A stretch of 64,000 nt of DNA from [Actinomadura] parvosata subsp. kistnae (GTDB lineage Bacteria > Actinomycetota > Actinomycetes > Streptosporangiales > Streptosporangiaceae): the NCBI RefSeq assembly GCF_900323885.1, contig NZ_OOHJ01000018.1, positions 2,095,001 to 2,159,000 of the forward strand, given 5' to 3'. The position numbers were made by a program, and so were the translations under genes. How positions within the stretch are numbered: position 1 is the stretch's first letter; each line of letters opens with the position of its first letter. Positions 25,727-33,763 of the stretch are shown piece by piece. The notes under the pieces are model-generated. The model was not told where the DNA came from, did no database searches, and saw only the letters and a list, made by a program, of their open reading frames with translations.

Positions 25727-27061
25727 ATGGCGCAGGAACCGAGAATCGACGTCGAGACCAGAGCCTCCGGCATCGAGAGCAGCCTGACGGCCGAGCAGGT
25801 CGAGCGGATCGCCGACGCGCTCGGGCAGCAAGGGGTCTGGTTCGCCACCCCGCCGCAGCGGCAGGGCGACGCCCGCCCCGCCGACCAGGTCTGGGACCTG
25901 GTCGGCGACCGGCCGCACCAGGGCCAGACGGCCACCGGCCGCGCGGCCGTGCACCTCGCGGAGGGGCACGACGCCCTGACCAGGCCGCTGATCCTGGCCG
26001 ACGGCTTCAACTACGGGCCGAGCGACCTGGACGCGCTGTGGCGGCACTTCAACCAGCCCTACCAGCAGGGCGTGCCCGGCTTCCTCGACCAGCTCAGGTC
26101 GATGGGCATCGACGTCGTCCTGCTGGGCTTCGACCAGCGGCACATCGCGATCCAGGCCAACGCCGCCGTGGCGGTCACCGCCGTGCTGCGCGCCATCGAG
26201 GAGCGGCGGGGCGACACCCCGCTGGTCGTCGGCGGCGCCAGCATGGGCGGCATCGTCACCCGCTACGCGCTGGCCCGCATGGAGAACGAGCGCGTCGACC
26301 ACCAGACCGACAAGTACTTCTCCTACGACGCGCCGCACCTCGGCGCGTGGATCCCGCTGGTGCTCCAGCAGCTCGCCTACCTGCACGAGGCGCTGGCCCC
26401 GCGCTCCGGCGGGCCGGGGCAGGCCGAGCTGATCCGCAGCCCGGCCGCGCAGCAGCTCCTGTGGGGCTGGGTCGACAGCGCCGACTACTCCGGCCCGGTC
26501 ACCACCTCCAGCCCGCTGCGCCGGGAGTTCCTGGACGACCTGCGCCGGGTGGGCTGGTTCCCGATGCGCCCGTACAAGCTGGGCCTGGCCAACGGCACCG
26601 GCAACGGCGCCGGCCCCGACCTGCCGCCCGGCACGCCGGTCTTCGACCTGCAGCACGAGGCGCTGCAGCTCACCGCCCGCATCCAGCCGGACGGCGGCGA
26701 GCTGCAGAACATCGGCACCGTCCGCTTCGGCGCGCCGGTGTGGACCAGCGCCACCTCGCACGTACGCGCGTTCGACGGGGCGCCGGGCGGCACGCTCGAC
26801 TCGTGGGGCCGGCTCGCCGACGCGGTCGGGCTGCCGATCCAGGACCGGTTCAGGTCGAGCGCGTTCGTGCCCGCCGTCAGCGCGGTCGCGCTGGCCAGGG
26901 ACCCGTTCCAGTGGCAGGAGGACCTGTACCTGGACCTCAGCGACCTGCCGAAGGACGAGACGTTCCTCGACCGGTTCTGCTGCGACGCGACCAACACCGA
27001 GCACACCTCGGTCTCCCGGCCGCTGATCGAGTGGTTCCTGGAGCAGCTCGCCGGCTGGTGA
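25727..27061 (+). CDS. Lipase-like alpha/beta hydrolase
   Basis: This is a 444-aa hydrolase. A central fold has LILADGFNYGPSDLDALW as the oxyanion-side strand. The nucleophile elbow GGASMGGIVTRYALARM contains Ser172 in a G-x-S-x-G setting, and YDAPHLGAWIP follows. Near the C-terminus TEHTSVSRPLIEWF offers a candidate catalytic His. No signal peptide is visible, so it is probably cytoplasmic or exported non-classically. GAGAGGA lies six bases before ATG 25727. It faces a lectin-like propeller gene and shares a strong terminator with it. The substrate is unknown; the fold resembles PGAP1/lipase-type hydrolases acting on long-chain esters. Confidence 0.75.
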   Translation: MAQEPRIDVETRASGIESSLTAEQVERIADALGQQGVWFATPPQRQGDARPADQVWDLVGDRPHQGQTATGRAAVHLAEGHDALTRPLILADGFNYGPSDLDALWRHFNQPYQQGVPGFLDQLRSMGIDVVLLGFDQRHIAIQANAAVAVTAVLRAIEERRGDTPLVVGGASMGGIVTRYALARMENERVDHQTDKYFSYDAPHLGAWIPLVLQQLAYLHEALAPRSGGPGQAELIRSPAAQQLLWGWVDSADYSGPVTTSSPLRREFLDDLRRVGWFPMRPYKLGLANGTGNGAGPDLPPGTPVFDLQHEALQLTARIQPDGGELQNIGTVRFGAPVWTSATSHVRAFDGAPGGTLDSWGRLADAVGLPIQDRFRSSAFVPAVSAVALARDPFQWQEDLYLDLSDLPKDETFLDRFCCDATNTEHTSVSRPLIEWFLEQLAGW

Positions 27062-27087
27062 TCCGAGGGTAGGAAATGCCGGCATGA

Positions 27088-27122
27088 GAACGCCGGCTCG
27101 CGGATCTCGCGAGCCGGCGTTC
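27088..27122. terminator. 15-bp perfect hairpin, bidirectional terminator
   Basis: Bases 27088-27102 (GAACGCCGGCTCGCG) pair perfectly with 27108-27122 across GATCT. The hairpin sits midway between the stops of the convergent hydrolase (27061) and lectin-propeller (27130) genes and can serve both. Confidence 0.9.
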
Positions 27123-27129
27123 GCCGTGT

Positions 27130-28515
27130 CTAGCGGATTCCCCGGTGCACGCACAGGAGCTGGTCGTGGGTGGCGTTCTTGTCGCGGTAGGCGATGATGG
27201 CCGGGCCCTCGGCGCTGAAGTGGTGCGGCAGCCGCTCGTCGGCGGTCCAGCCGGAGCCGTTGAAGCTGCTCCACCACAGGCTCTGGTCGGCGGCGCCGCG
27301 GTGCACGCAGTAGAGCCGGTCCTTGTAGACGGTCAGGGCCGGGCCCTCGGTGGCGTGGTGGCCGGGCAGCTTCTGGTCGGGGCTCCAGCGGGAGCCGTCC
27401 CAGCGCGTCCACCACAGCGCCGTGTCGTTGCCGGCGCCGCGGTGCACGCAGTAGAGGTGGCCGCGGTAGACGGCCAGCGCCGGGTTCGAGGCGCTGAAGT
27501 GCTGCGGCAGCCGCTCGTCGGGGCTCCAGGTGGAGCCGTCCCAGCGGGTCCACCACAGCGCCTGGTCGCCGCCGGCGCCGCGGTGCACGCAGTAGAGCTG
27601 CCCGTCGTAGGCCGCCAGCGACGGCGCGCTCTCGCTGAAGTGCTGCGGCAGCCGCTGGTCGGAGCTCCAGTACGAGCCGTCCCAGCGCGCCCACCACAGC
27701 GCCGTGTCGCCGCCGCTGCCCCGGTGCACGCAGTAGAGCCGCCCGTCGTAGGCGGCCAGCGCCGGAGCCGCGGCGCTGAAGTGGCGGGGGAACAGGGCGT
27801 CGTCGTTCCAGCCCTGCTCGGCGTCGTAGAACGTCCACCACAGGCTGGAGTCGCCGTCGGTGCCCCGGTGCGCGAGGAACAGCCGGTCCTGGAACTCGGC
27901 CAGGGCCGGGCCCGACACGCTGAAGTGGTCGACGAACCGCTGGTCGGGGCTCCAGCCGTCGCCCGGCTCGTGGACCGTCCAGTACAGGCTGGTGTCGCCG
28001 CCGCTCTGGCGGGCCGGGATCAGCGTGCCGGGCGCCGTCCACGGCGAGGCCAGCTTGACCCCGTACGGGCGGGCGATCGAGGCGATCCACTCGGCCTTGG
28101 CGCGCACGCCGCGCTCGATGAGCGGAGCCAGCCAGGAGCCCAGCACCGCGCTCGACACCTGCCCGATGAGCTGCGGGATCTCGGCGGCCAGGAGCGCGGC
28201 CGACTCGTTGAGGTGGATCTCGTAGCCCCACCACCTGGACACCGGCCACACCTCGGCGCCCATGGTGCGCAGCTCGCGCTGGATGCCGCGCACGCGCTCC
28301 TGCTCCTTGGAGCTGAGCTCGGCGATCTGCCGCTCGCTCTCCCTGCGGGCGTCGACCGCCCCGGTCTCCTCGAGCAGCTCGGTCTCGACGGCCTCGTCCA
28401 CGGCGGCCGAGGCCACCGGGTCGTCCTGCGCGTGCAGCAGCGCGGCCTCGGTACCGAGCACGCTCTCTTCCGCCCCGTTGACCCTTGTCTTCTGGGCCTG
28501 CGTCTCATCGGTCAT
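27130..28515 (-). CDS. Fucose-lectin-like beta-propeller protein
   Basis: This is a 461-aa protein. Residues 1-95 are acidic and helical (coiled-coil-like, rich in Glu/Ala). About 95-150 is amphipathic (LLAAEIPQLIGQVSSAVLGS). From about 165 there are six to seven repeats of about 50 residues, each with a core such as RLPQHFS..PSLAAYDGQLYCVHRG, then LWWTRWDGS. The LYCVHRG core recurs four times, with related variants at both ends. This pattern resembles six-bladed fucose-specific lectin propellers. No signal peptide is present. It probably binds glycans or acts as a scaffold. It converges with the lipase-like gene. Confidence 0.75.
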   Translation of the reverse strand: MTDETQAQKTRVNGAEESVLGTEAALLHAQDDPVASAAVDEAVETELLEETGAVDARRESERQIAELSSKEQERVRGIQRELRTMGAEVWPVSRWWGYEIHLNESAALLAAEIPQLIGQVSSAVLGSWLAPLIERGVRAKAEWIASIARPYGVKLASPWTAPGTLIPARQSGGDTSLYWTVHEPGDGWSPDQRFVDHFSVSGPALAEFQDRLFLAHRGTDGDSSLWWTFYDAEQGWNDDALFPRHFSAAAPALAAYDGRLYCVHRGSGGDTALWWARWDGSYWSSDQRLPQHFSESAPSLAAYDGQLYCVHRGAGGDQALWWTRWDGSTWSPDERLPQHFSASNPALAVYRGHLYCVHRGAGNDTALWWTRWDGSRWSPDQKLPGHHATEGPALTVYKDRLYCVHRGAADQSLWWSSFNGSGWTADERLPHHFSAEGPAIIAYRDKNATHDQLLCVHRGIR

Positions 28516-28729
28516 TTTCCGCCCCCTGGAGTGATGGATGCACGAACTTCGCCATCGTAACCAGGAGTGCTGATACGGTTACTCTAAGGCTGGATTGCTC
28601 CGAGTAAAGCCCCGCCTTCCTTTACGCGCCACCCGCTCAGGTGTCTCTCCACGGTGTGCTCGCACGCCTGCGCGTCGGCGGCTCCGCCTTCACGCGCGCG
28701 CACGCGGGGCGGCAGGCGAACATCGGGGT

Positions 28730-29164
28730 CTAGGGGCTCACGTAGTGGTGCAGCAGGGCCGGCTCGCCTGCCGCGTTCAGCCAGGTCGCGCGGCTGCTGC
28801 CGACCCTGCGCCAGCCCAGGCGCTCGTAGAACCTGATGGCGGCGTGCCCCTCGGAGGAGACCTCCAGCTTCAGCGGCAGCGGGGTCGAGGCGCGGGCCGC
28901 GTCGAGGAGGCGGGCGGCCACGCCGCGGCCCCGCGCGGCGGGGGTGACGAACAGGCGGGTGAGCTCCAGGTCCCGGGTGATCGCCACGTGGCCGAGCACC
29001 GCGTCCGCCTCGATCGCCAGCCAGGCGGTGGTCATGCCGTCCGGGGTCAGCCAGGCGCCCGGGTCGTCCGGCCAGTTCACGGGGTAGCGGTCGGCGGTCT
29101 GGACGGCGGCGAGCGCTTCGACGCAGGCGGGCAGGTCTGCGGGGGTTCTGGGGCGAATGTCCAC
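28730..29164 (-). CDS. GNAT-family N-acetyltransferase
   Basis: This is a 144-aa acetyl-CoA-dependent acetyltransferase. The GNAT core is visible: VLGHVAITRDLELTRLFVTP, then the pyrophosphate-binding loop ARGRGVAARLLDAAR, then LEVSSEGHAAIRFYERLGWR near the end. The GTG at 29164 gives the usual start (DIRPRTPADLPACVEAL); there is no clear ribosome-binding site, so it could be leaderless. A 35-bp repeat lies upstream. The acceptor substrate is unknown. The 214 bp between its stop and the lectin gene show no clear gene. Confidence 0.88.
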   Translation of the reverse strand: MDIRPRTPADLPACVEALAAVQTADRYPVNWPDDPGAWLTPDGMTTAWLAIEADAVLGHVAITRDLELTRLFVTPAARGRGVAARLLDAARASTPLPLKLEVSSEGHAAIRFYERLGWRRVGSSRATWLNAAGEPALLHHYVSP

Positions 29165-29220
29165 GAGAGGCAAGCGTAGGAGGTGGGGCGGGGGGCCACG
29201 CCGGGCGAGGCCACCAGGCG

Positions 29221-29325
29221 GCGCCGCCGCGGCGATCACGCCCGGCCCGCCAGGGGCGCCGCCGCGGCGATTGCGCCCGGCCCAGCAGGAAGCGTCGCCG
29301 CGGCGATCGCGCCCCGCCCACCTCC
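29221..29325. repeat. 35-bp tandem repeat, three copies
   Basis: Units begin with GCGCCGCCGCGGCGAT at 29221 and 29256 and with the variant GCGTCGCCGCGGCGAT at 29292. Each is followed by a GCGCCCGGCCC block. The array fills the gap between the GNAT gene and the secreted Ig-like protein gene on the minus strand, ending only a few bases from the latter's stop. Confidence 0.8.
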
Positions 29326-29331
29326 TACCGG

Positions 29332-29829
29332 CTACTTGCGGCCGTCGTGGCGGCGGTCGTCGCGGTCCTGCCTCTGGGGCTCCTTGGGGGCGACGACGGT
29401 GAAGTCGGCCGTGGCGGTCTTGTTGCCGACCTTGACGGTGACGGTCTTGCTGCCCGCCCGCGTCCTCGACGGGACGGTGAGCTTCTTGGTGGCGCGGCCG
29501 TCCGAGAGGGAGACCCGGTAGCTCTTGCCCTCGGGGCTGGTGACGACGGCGGTGCCGGAGGACAGGCCCCGGACGAGGATCGTCACGCCATAGGAGGAGC
29601 CGGCGCGCACGCGGCTCGGGTTGACGGCCACCTTGAGGGAGATCGCCTGGCGCCTTGCGTCCTTGTGCTTGTCGTCCTTGCGCACCTGCTGGGCCGGCTC
29701 CGCGTGCGGGGCCTTGGCGGTGGGGGCGGGCTGCGGCCGGGCGCCGTCCGCGAGGGCGGAGCCGGCGAAGGGCAGGGCGATGAGGGCCGCGCTGGCGAGG
29801 GTCACGGTGAAGGGCTTGGCGAAGCGCAC
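29332..29829 (-). CDS. Secreted protein with a single Ig-like domain
   Basis: This is a 165-aa exported protein. A signal peptide (about residues 1-27, TLASAALIALPFAGSALA) is followed by a Pro/Ala/Lys linker. A beta-rich domain of about 85 residues (KVAVNPSRVRAGSSYGVTIL to TVTVKVGNKTATADFTVV) follows, typical of bacterial Ig-like folds. The C-terminus is strongly charged (QRQDRDDRRHDGRK). GTG 29829 is the start that fits the signal peptide; an upstream TTG at 29844 is possible. It could be a cell-surface or matrix-binding protein. I cannot name a specific function. Confidence 0.75.
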   Translation of the reverse strand: MRFAKPFTVTLASAALIALPFAGSALADGARPQPAPTAKAPHAEPAQQVRKDDKHKDARRQAISLKVAVNPSRVRAGSSYGVTILVRGLSSGTAVVTSPEGKSYRVSLSDGRATKKLTVPSRTRAGSKTVTVKVGNKTATADFTVVAPKEPQRQDRDDRRHDGRK

Positions 29830-30227
29830 TGGTAATGATTCCAATCCTGGACGGACCTGGCCGAACCTCTGAATTCAGCCCCGAAGGTCATCCACGCCCA
29901 GCACTCTGCCGACCGAACCTGAGAAAGCCCTGTCACGAGCTTATGAATCAGGTAAGCGCAGCTCAGAGACCTAGTGATCTGCAACACATAGGTTCTCACA
30001 CGCTTTTCTCAGGCTTTTATCGGATTTTTCATCAGGTTCCGCGCCCGCCTTGCGAAACGCGTCCCTAAAGACGATCTTCTCGATGATCACGGGAAGATCA
30101 CGGGAGTCTGTGCGCCAGCTAAATCCGGACAAAGGGGACATAAAGGCGCAGTCAAGAGGGATACGTTCCTGCCCCATAGACGCACCGAACGCTCAGCGCG
30201 TTCCCGCGACGAACAAGGAGAAATCCC
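29830..30227. other. Comparatively AT-rich divergent intergenic region
   Basis: This gap of nearly 400 bp separates the secreted Ig-like gene (minus) from the protease-like gene (plus). It has a lower GC content than its neighbours, with stretches such as GCTTTTATCGGATTTTTCATC near 30010. No open frame has coding character. It presumably holds both promoters and a long leader for the protease-like gene. AAGGAG near 30210-30215 is that gene's ribosome-binding site. I see no recognisable riboswitch. Confidence 0.5.
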
Positions 30228-31331
30228 TTGAAGATCAAGCACACCCTCGCCCCCATCGGCGGCGGGCTCGCCGCGGCGGCCCTGCTCGGCGCCTCGCTGG
30301 CCGGCTCCGCGCAGGCGACGGCCAACCCGCACTGGAAGTCGTCCGAGAGCGTCAGCGCCGCCAACGCCAAGGCGATCGCCCAGTTCTGGTTCGAGAACAA
30401 CGGGGCCGCGCTCGAAGCCGCCACCTACGTCGAGGAGGACACGACCAAGGTCGACAAGCTGAAGTCCACCGGCACCGCCACCGCCGACACCAAGGCGGGC
30501 TCGGTCGCGCCGACCGGCACCACCACCTCCACCTCCAAGTCGAAGAACGTCAACCTGCCGAAGACCATCGGCAAGGTCTTCTTCGTCGACCAGGACGGCG
30601 AGAAGCACTGGTGCTCGGCCTCGTCGATCCAGGGCAAGTACGCCAACCTCGTGGCCACCGCCGGCCACTGCGTGTACGACACCGCCAACGACGAGCAGCT
30701 CATGGACAACTGGGTCTTCGTGCCCGGCTACTACCAGGGCAAGGCCCCGTGGGGCATCTACGTCGGCAAGCAGGCGTTCGTCCACTACGACTACAGCGTC
30801 TACGAGGACTACGACCGTGACTACGCGTTCGTCTCCGTCTACAACGGCGTGACGATCTCGAAGGACACCGACTCCAAGCGGCACCGCGGCTCGATCGAGG
30901 TCGAGGACGCCGGCCGCCTGGGCGACAACGTCGGCGGCCAGGGCATCGCCTGGAACCAGCCGCTGAAGAAGGCGCACTACGTCTTCGGCTATCCGCAGGC
31001 CGCGCACCCCGATGGCAACAAGCCGTTCACGGGTGTGACGCCGAAGTGGTGCTACGGCACGACCACGGCCAAGACCGTGGGCTCGGCCGCCAAGAAGATC
31101 GAGGAGCACGTCGGCCTGAAGTGCTCCATGACCGCCGGCGCGGACGGCGGCCCGTGGCTGCTCAAGTACAACAGCTCCAAGCGGGTCGGCTACCTCAACG
31201 GCGTCACGAGCAGCTTCTACGACCAGGACGAGAACGACCGCGTGGACTACATCAGCTCGCCGTACTTCGACGGCGAGACCTACAGCGTCTACACGGCCGC
31301 CGCCGCGGTCTGGTCCGGGAAGCTGGTGTAA
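30228..31331 (+). CDS. Secreted V8-like protease homologue lacking the catalytic serine
   Basis: This 367-aa exported protein starts at TTG 30228, preceded by AAGGAG. A signal peptide (about residues 1-30, ending GSAQA) precedes a Lys/Thr-rich pro-region. The trypsin-like domain keeps His147 (ATAGHCV) and an Asp near 196-198 (DRDYAFVSV), as well as cysteines flanking both loops. The serine loop reads CSMTAGADGGPW, where the paralogue at 22059 reads CNMTGGSSGGPW. Residue 306 is therefore Asp (codon GAC) instead of the nucleophile. The protein is otherwise intact, so it may be a binding pseudoprotease. A strong terminator follows. Confidence 0.85.
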   Translation: MKIKHTLAPIGGGLAAAALLGASLAGSAQATANPHWKSSESVSAANAKAIAQFWFENNGAALEAATYVEEDTTKVDKLKSTGTATADTKAGSVAPTGTTTSTSKSKNVNLPKTIGKVFFVDQDGEKHWCSASSIQGKYANLVATAGHCVYDTANDEQLMDNWVFVPGYYQGKAPWGIYVGKQAFVHYDYSVYEDYDRDYAFVSVYNGVTISKDTDSKRHRGSIEVEDAGRLGDNVGGQGIAWNQPLKKAHYVFGYPQAAHPDGNKPFTGVTPKWCYGTTTAKTVGSAAKKIEEHVGLKCSMTAGADGGPWLLKYNSSKRVGYLNGVTSSFYDQDENDRVDYISSPYFDGETYSVYTAAAAVWSGKLV

Positions 31332-31387
31332 CGAACAAGGGAAGGGGGATGGGCTCTGGGTAGCTCCGACTGCGTCTTAAAGGGATA

Positions 31388-31419
31388 GGAAGGGCCCGGC
31401 CGCCGTGCCGGGCCCTTCC
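31388..31419 (+). terminator. 13-bp perfect terminator hairpin
   Basis: GGAAGGGCCCGGC (31388-31400) pairs perfectly with 31407-31419 across a six-base loop. It starts 57 bases after the protease-like gene's stop and separates it from the following two-component operon. Confidence 0.85.
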
Positions 31420-31489
31420 GCGCAGCTCACAGAGTATTCACAGGCAGTCCTTCATCAAACACTCATCCAGGGACGCCATCGTCACGACT

Positions 31490-32230
31490 ATGCACACGAC
31501 CAGCGCGAACCACCGGTCCGAGCCCGTGCGCCGGCCCGACGGCAGCTCGATCAACATCCTCGTCGTGGACGACGAGCCGTCCCTGACGGAGCTCCTGTCG
31601 ATGGTCATGCGCCAGGAGTCCTGGGACGTCCGCTGCGCGTACAACGGCAGCGAGGCCATCAGGGCCGCCCGCGGGTTCCGTCCCGACGCGATCGTCCTCG
31701 ACATCATGCTTCCCGACATGGACGGCATCGAGCTCCTGCCCCGGCTGCGTGCGGTGCTGCCGGGCGTGCCGATCCTGTTCCTGACCGCGCGGGACTCGGT
31801 GCAGGACCGGCTGATCGGCCTGCGCGCGGGCGCCGACGACTACGTCACCAAGCCGTTCAGCCTGGAGGAGGTCGTCATCAGGCTGCGCGGCCTGCTGCGC
31901 CGCTCCGGCGCCGCGCACACCAGGCCCGACGCCGCCCTCGTCGTCGGCGACCTCACCCTCGACCAGGAGACCCACGAGGTGCGGCGGGCCGGCAAGGAGA
32001 TCCGGCTCACGCCGACCGAGTTCGAGCTGCTGCGCTTCCTCATGCACAACCCGGGACGGGTGCTCAGCAAGGCGCAGATCCTCGACCGGGTGTGGGCCTA
32101 CGACTTCGGCGGCCAGAGCAACGTGGTCGAGCTGTACATCTCCTACCTGCGCCGCAAGATCGACGCCCAGCGCAAGCCCATGATCCACACGGTGCGCGGA
32201 GTGGGGTACACGCTGCGGCCGGCCGGATGA
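31490..32230 (+). CDS. OmpR-family response regulator
   Basis: This 246-aa regulator has a receiver domain at about residues 21-135: acidic pocket ILVVDDEPSLTELL, phospho-acceptor Asp in AIVLDIMLPDMDGIELLPRL, and Lys in YVTKPFSLEE. A winged-helix DNA-binding domain follows at about 145-243 (IRLTPTEFELLRFLMHNPGR, then SNVVELYISYLRRKID and HTVRGVGYTLRPAG). Its stop overlaps the ATG of the sensor kinase in an ATGA arrangement, marking a cognate pair. It resembles the TcrA/PrrA class of actinobacterial regulators. Confidence 0.95.
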   Translation: MHTTSANHRSEPVRRPDGSSINILVVDDEPSLTELLSMVMRQESWDVRCAYNGSEAIRAARGFRPDAIVLDIMLPDMDGIELLPRLRAVLPGVPILFLTARDSVQDRLIGLRAGADDYVTKPFSLEEVVIRLRGLLRRSGAAHTRPDAALVVGDLTLDQETHEVRRAGKEIRLTPTEFELLRFLMHNPGRVLSKAQILDRVWAYDFGGQSNVVELYISYLRRKIDAQRKPMIHTVRGVGYTLRPAG

Positions 32231-33651
32231 CCATGTCCCTGGAGACCAAGCTCGTGGTCTCGTCGATCGCGCTGCTGGCCGTCGTCTCGGCCGTCATCGC
32301 CACCGCGACGACCCTGTTCCTCCAGGACTTCCTCACCGACCGGCTCGACGTCCAGGTGTACTCCGCCGCCCACCGCTCCACCCGTACGGCCGGGCCGAGC
32401 AATCAGCCCCCGTCGGCCGGGGAGGTGTCGTTCCTGCTCACCCCCGGGCAGGCGATGGAGACGTTCGGCGCGCGGGTGCGGCAGGGCGTGATCCGGCGAG
32501 CCGCCGTGCTCACCGACCCCGGGTCCGTCCAGGACGTGCCCGCGCCGCCCGCCGTCGCCGCCGTCACCGGCGAGCCCATGACCGTCAACCTGGGGCCGCT
32601 CGGCGACTACCGGATGGTCGGCGCGCCCACCAGGGACGGCGACACGCTCGTCGTCGGGCTGCCGCTCACCGGCATGCGCACCACGCTGACCAGGCTCATC
32701 GTCGTGGAAGCCGCCGTAACCCTCGCCGGGGTCGCGCTGATGGCGATCGCGTGCACGCTGCTCGTCCGCCGGGCCGTCCGCCCCCTCGGCCGGCTCGCCG
32801 CCACCGCCGCCCGCGTGTCGGAGCTGCCCCTCGCCACCGGCGACGCCGTTCGGCTGGCCCGGGTGCCCGACGTGGACACCGACCCGCGTACCGAGGTCGG
32901 GCAGGTCGGCGGCGCGTTCAACCGGATGCTCGGGCACGTCGAGACGGCCTTCGCCGTCCGGCACGAGAGCGAGACGCGGCTGCGGCAGTTCATCGCCGAC
33001 GCCAGCCACGAGCTGCGCACCCCGCTCGCCTCGATCGTCGGCTACGCGCAGCTCACCGGCCGCAGCGGCGAGCCGCACGGCCCCCAGACGGCGCACGCGC
33101 TCGGCCGCATCCGCTCCGAGGCCGGCCGCATGACCACGCTCGTCGAAGACCTGCTGCTGCTCGCCCGGCTGGACGCCGGCCGCCCCCTGGACCGGCTCGA
33201 ACTGGACCTCTCGCCGCTCGTGGTCAACGCCATCAGCGACGCGTACGCCGCCGCGCCCGGCCACCGCTGGCTCGTCAGCCTGCCCGACCAGCCCGCCCTC
33301 GTCGTCGGCGACGCCGACCGCCTGCACCAGGTCGTCACCAACCTGCTCGCCAACGCCCGCACCCACACCCCGCCCGGCACCACCGTCACCACCACCGTGC
33401 TGCTGGCCCCCGGTCAGGTGAGCGTGCGGGTGGCCGACAACGGGCCCGGCATCCCGCCCGACGTGCTGCCGCACGTGTTCGGCCGGTTCGCGCGGGGCGA
33501 CGGCTCGCGCTCGCGGCTGGCCGGGGGCAGCGGGCTCGGCCTGGCCATCGTCTCGGCGGTCGCGGCGGCGCACGACGGGCGGGTGGAGGTGACCAGCGAG
33601 CCGGGCAACACCGTCTTCACCCTGCACCTGCCTGCCCTGCCTGCCCTGTAG
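32227..33651 (+). CDS. OmpR-type sensor histidine kinase
   Basis: This is a 474-aa membrane sensor. Two transmembrane helices (about residues 10-32 and 157-180) flank an extracellular domain of about 125 residues. A HAMP linker follows (RRAVRPLGRLAATAARV), then HisKA with FIADASHELRTPLASIVGYA. The ATPase domain has the N-box VVTNLLANARTHTP and the G-boxes VADNGPGIPPDV and GGSGLGLAIVSAVAAAH. It is translationally coupled to the response regulator. The gene ends inside a 15-bp tandem repeat, giving the C-terminus LPALPAL. The signal is unknown. Confidence 0.95.
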   Translation: MTMSLETKLVVSSIALLAVVSAVIATATTLFLQDFLTDRLDVQVYSAAHRSTRTAGPSNQPPSAGEVSFLLTPGQAMETFGARVRQGVIRRAAVLTDPGSVQDVPAPPAVAAVTGEPMTVNLGPLGDYRMVGAPTRDGDTLVVGLPLTGMRTTLTRLIVVEAAVTLAGVALMAIACTLLVRRAVRPLGRLAATAARVSELPLATGDAVRLARVPDVDTDPRTEVGQVGGAFNRMLGHVETAFAVRHESETRLRQFIADASHELRTPLASIVGYAQLTGRSGEPHGPQTAHALGRIRSEAGRMTTLVEDLLLLARLDAGRPLDRLELDLSPLVVNAISDAYAAAPGHRWLVSLPDQPALVVGDADRLHQVVTNLLANARTHTPPGTTVTTTVLLAPGQVSVRVADNGPGIPPDVLPHVFGRFARGDGSRSRLAGGSGLGLAIVSAVAAAHDGRVEVTSEPGNTVFTLHLPALPAL

Positions 33652-33711
33652 CTGCCTGCCCTGTAGCTGCCTGCCCTGTAGCTGCCCGCCCTGCACCTGC
33701 CCGCCCCGCTA
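33637..33711. repeat. 15-bp tandem repeat carrying the histidine kinase stop codon
   Basis: Five 15-bp units based on CTGCCTGCCCTGTAG run from 33637 to 33711. The first contains the sensor kinase stop (33649-33651). Units two and three repeat that stop in the same frame, and units four and five have diverged. The last unit runs directly into the palindrome at 33705. Confidence 0.9.
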
Positions 33712-33737
33712 GATCCGATCTAGCGGGCGATCTAGCG
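33705..33737. promoter_or_regulatory. Palindromic operator with a third half site
   Basis: CCCGCTAGATC (33705-33715) and its exact reverse complement (33717-33727) flank a single C. A further copy of the half site, GATCTAGCG, follows at 33729-33737. The cluster lies 27 bp upstream of the FMN reductase/ABC exporter operon. It most likely binds a dimeric repressor of that operon, with a second weaker dimer possible on the extra half site. The binding protein is not identifiable here. Confidence 0.75.
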
Positions 33738-33763
33738 CCTCCTTCTGTGAAGGGGGTGACACC

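Noticed and set aside
25658..28249. 863-codon minus-strand frame across the hydrolase and lectin genes
   Set aside because: It runs antisense to one gene and out of frame through another, and it lacks domain motifs.
29830..30227. Riboswitch or structured leader upstream of the protease-like gene
   Set aside because: No known riboswitch core or long perfect stem is visible by eye; the region is only AT-richer.
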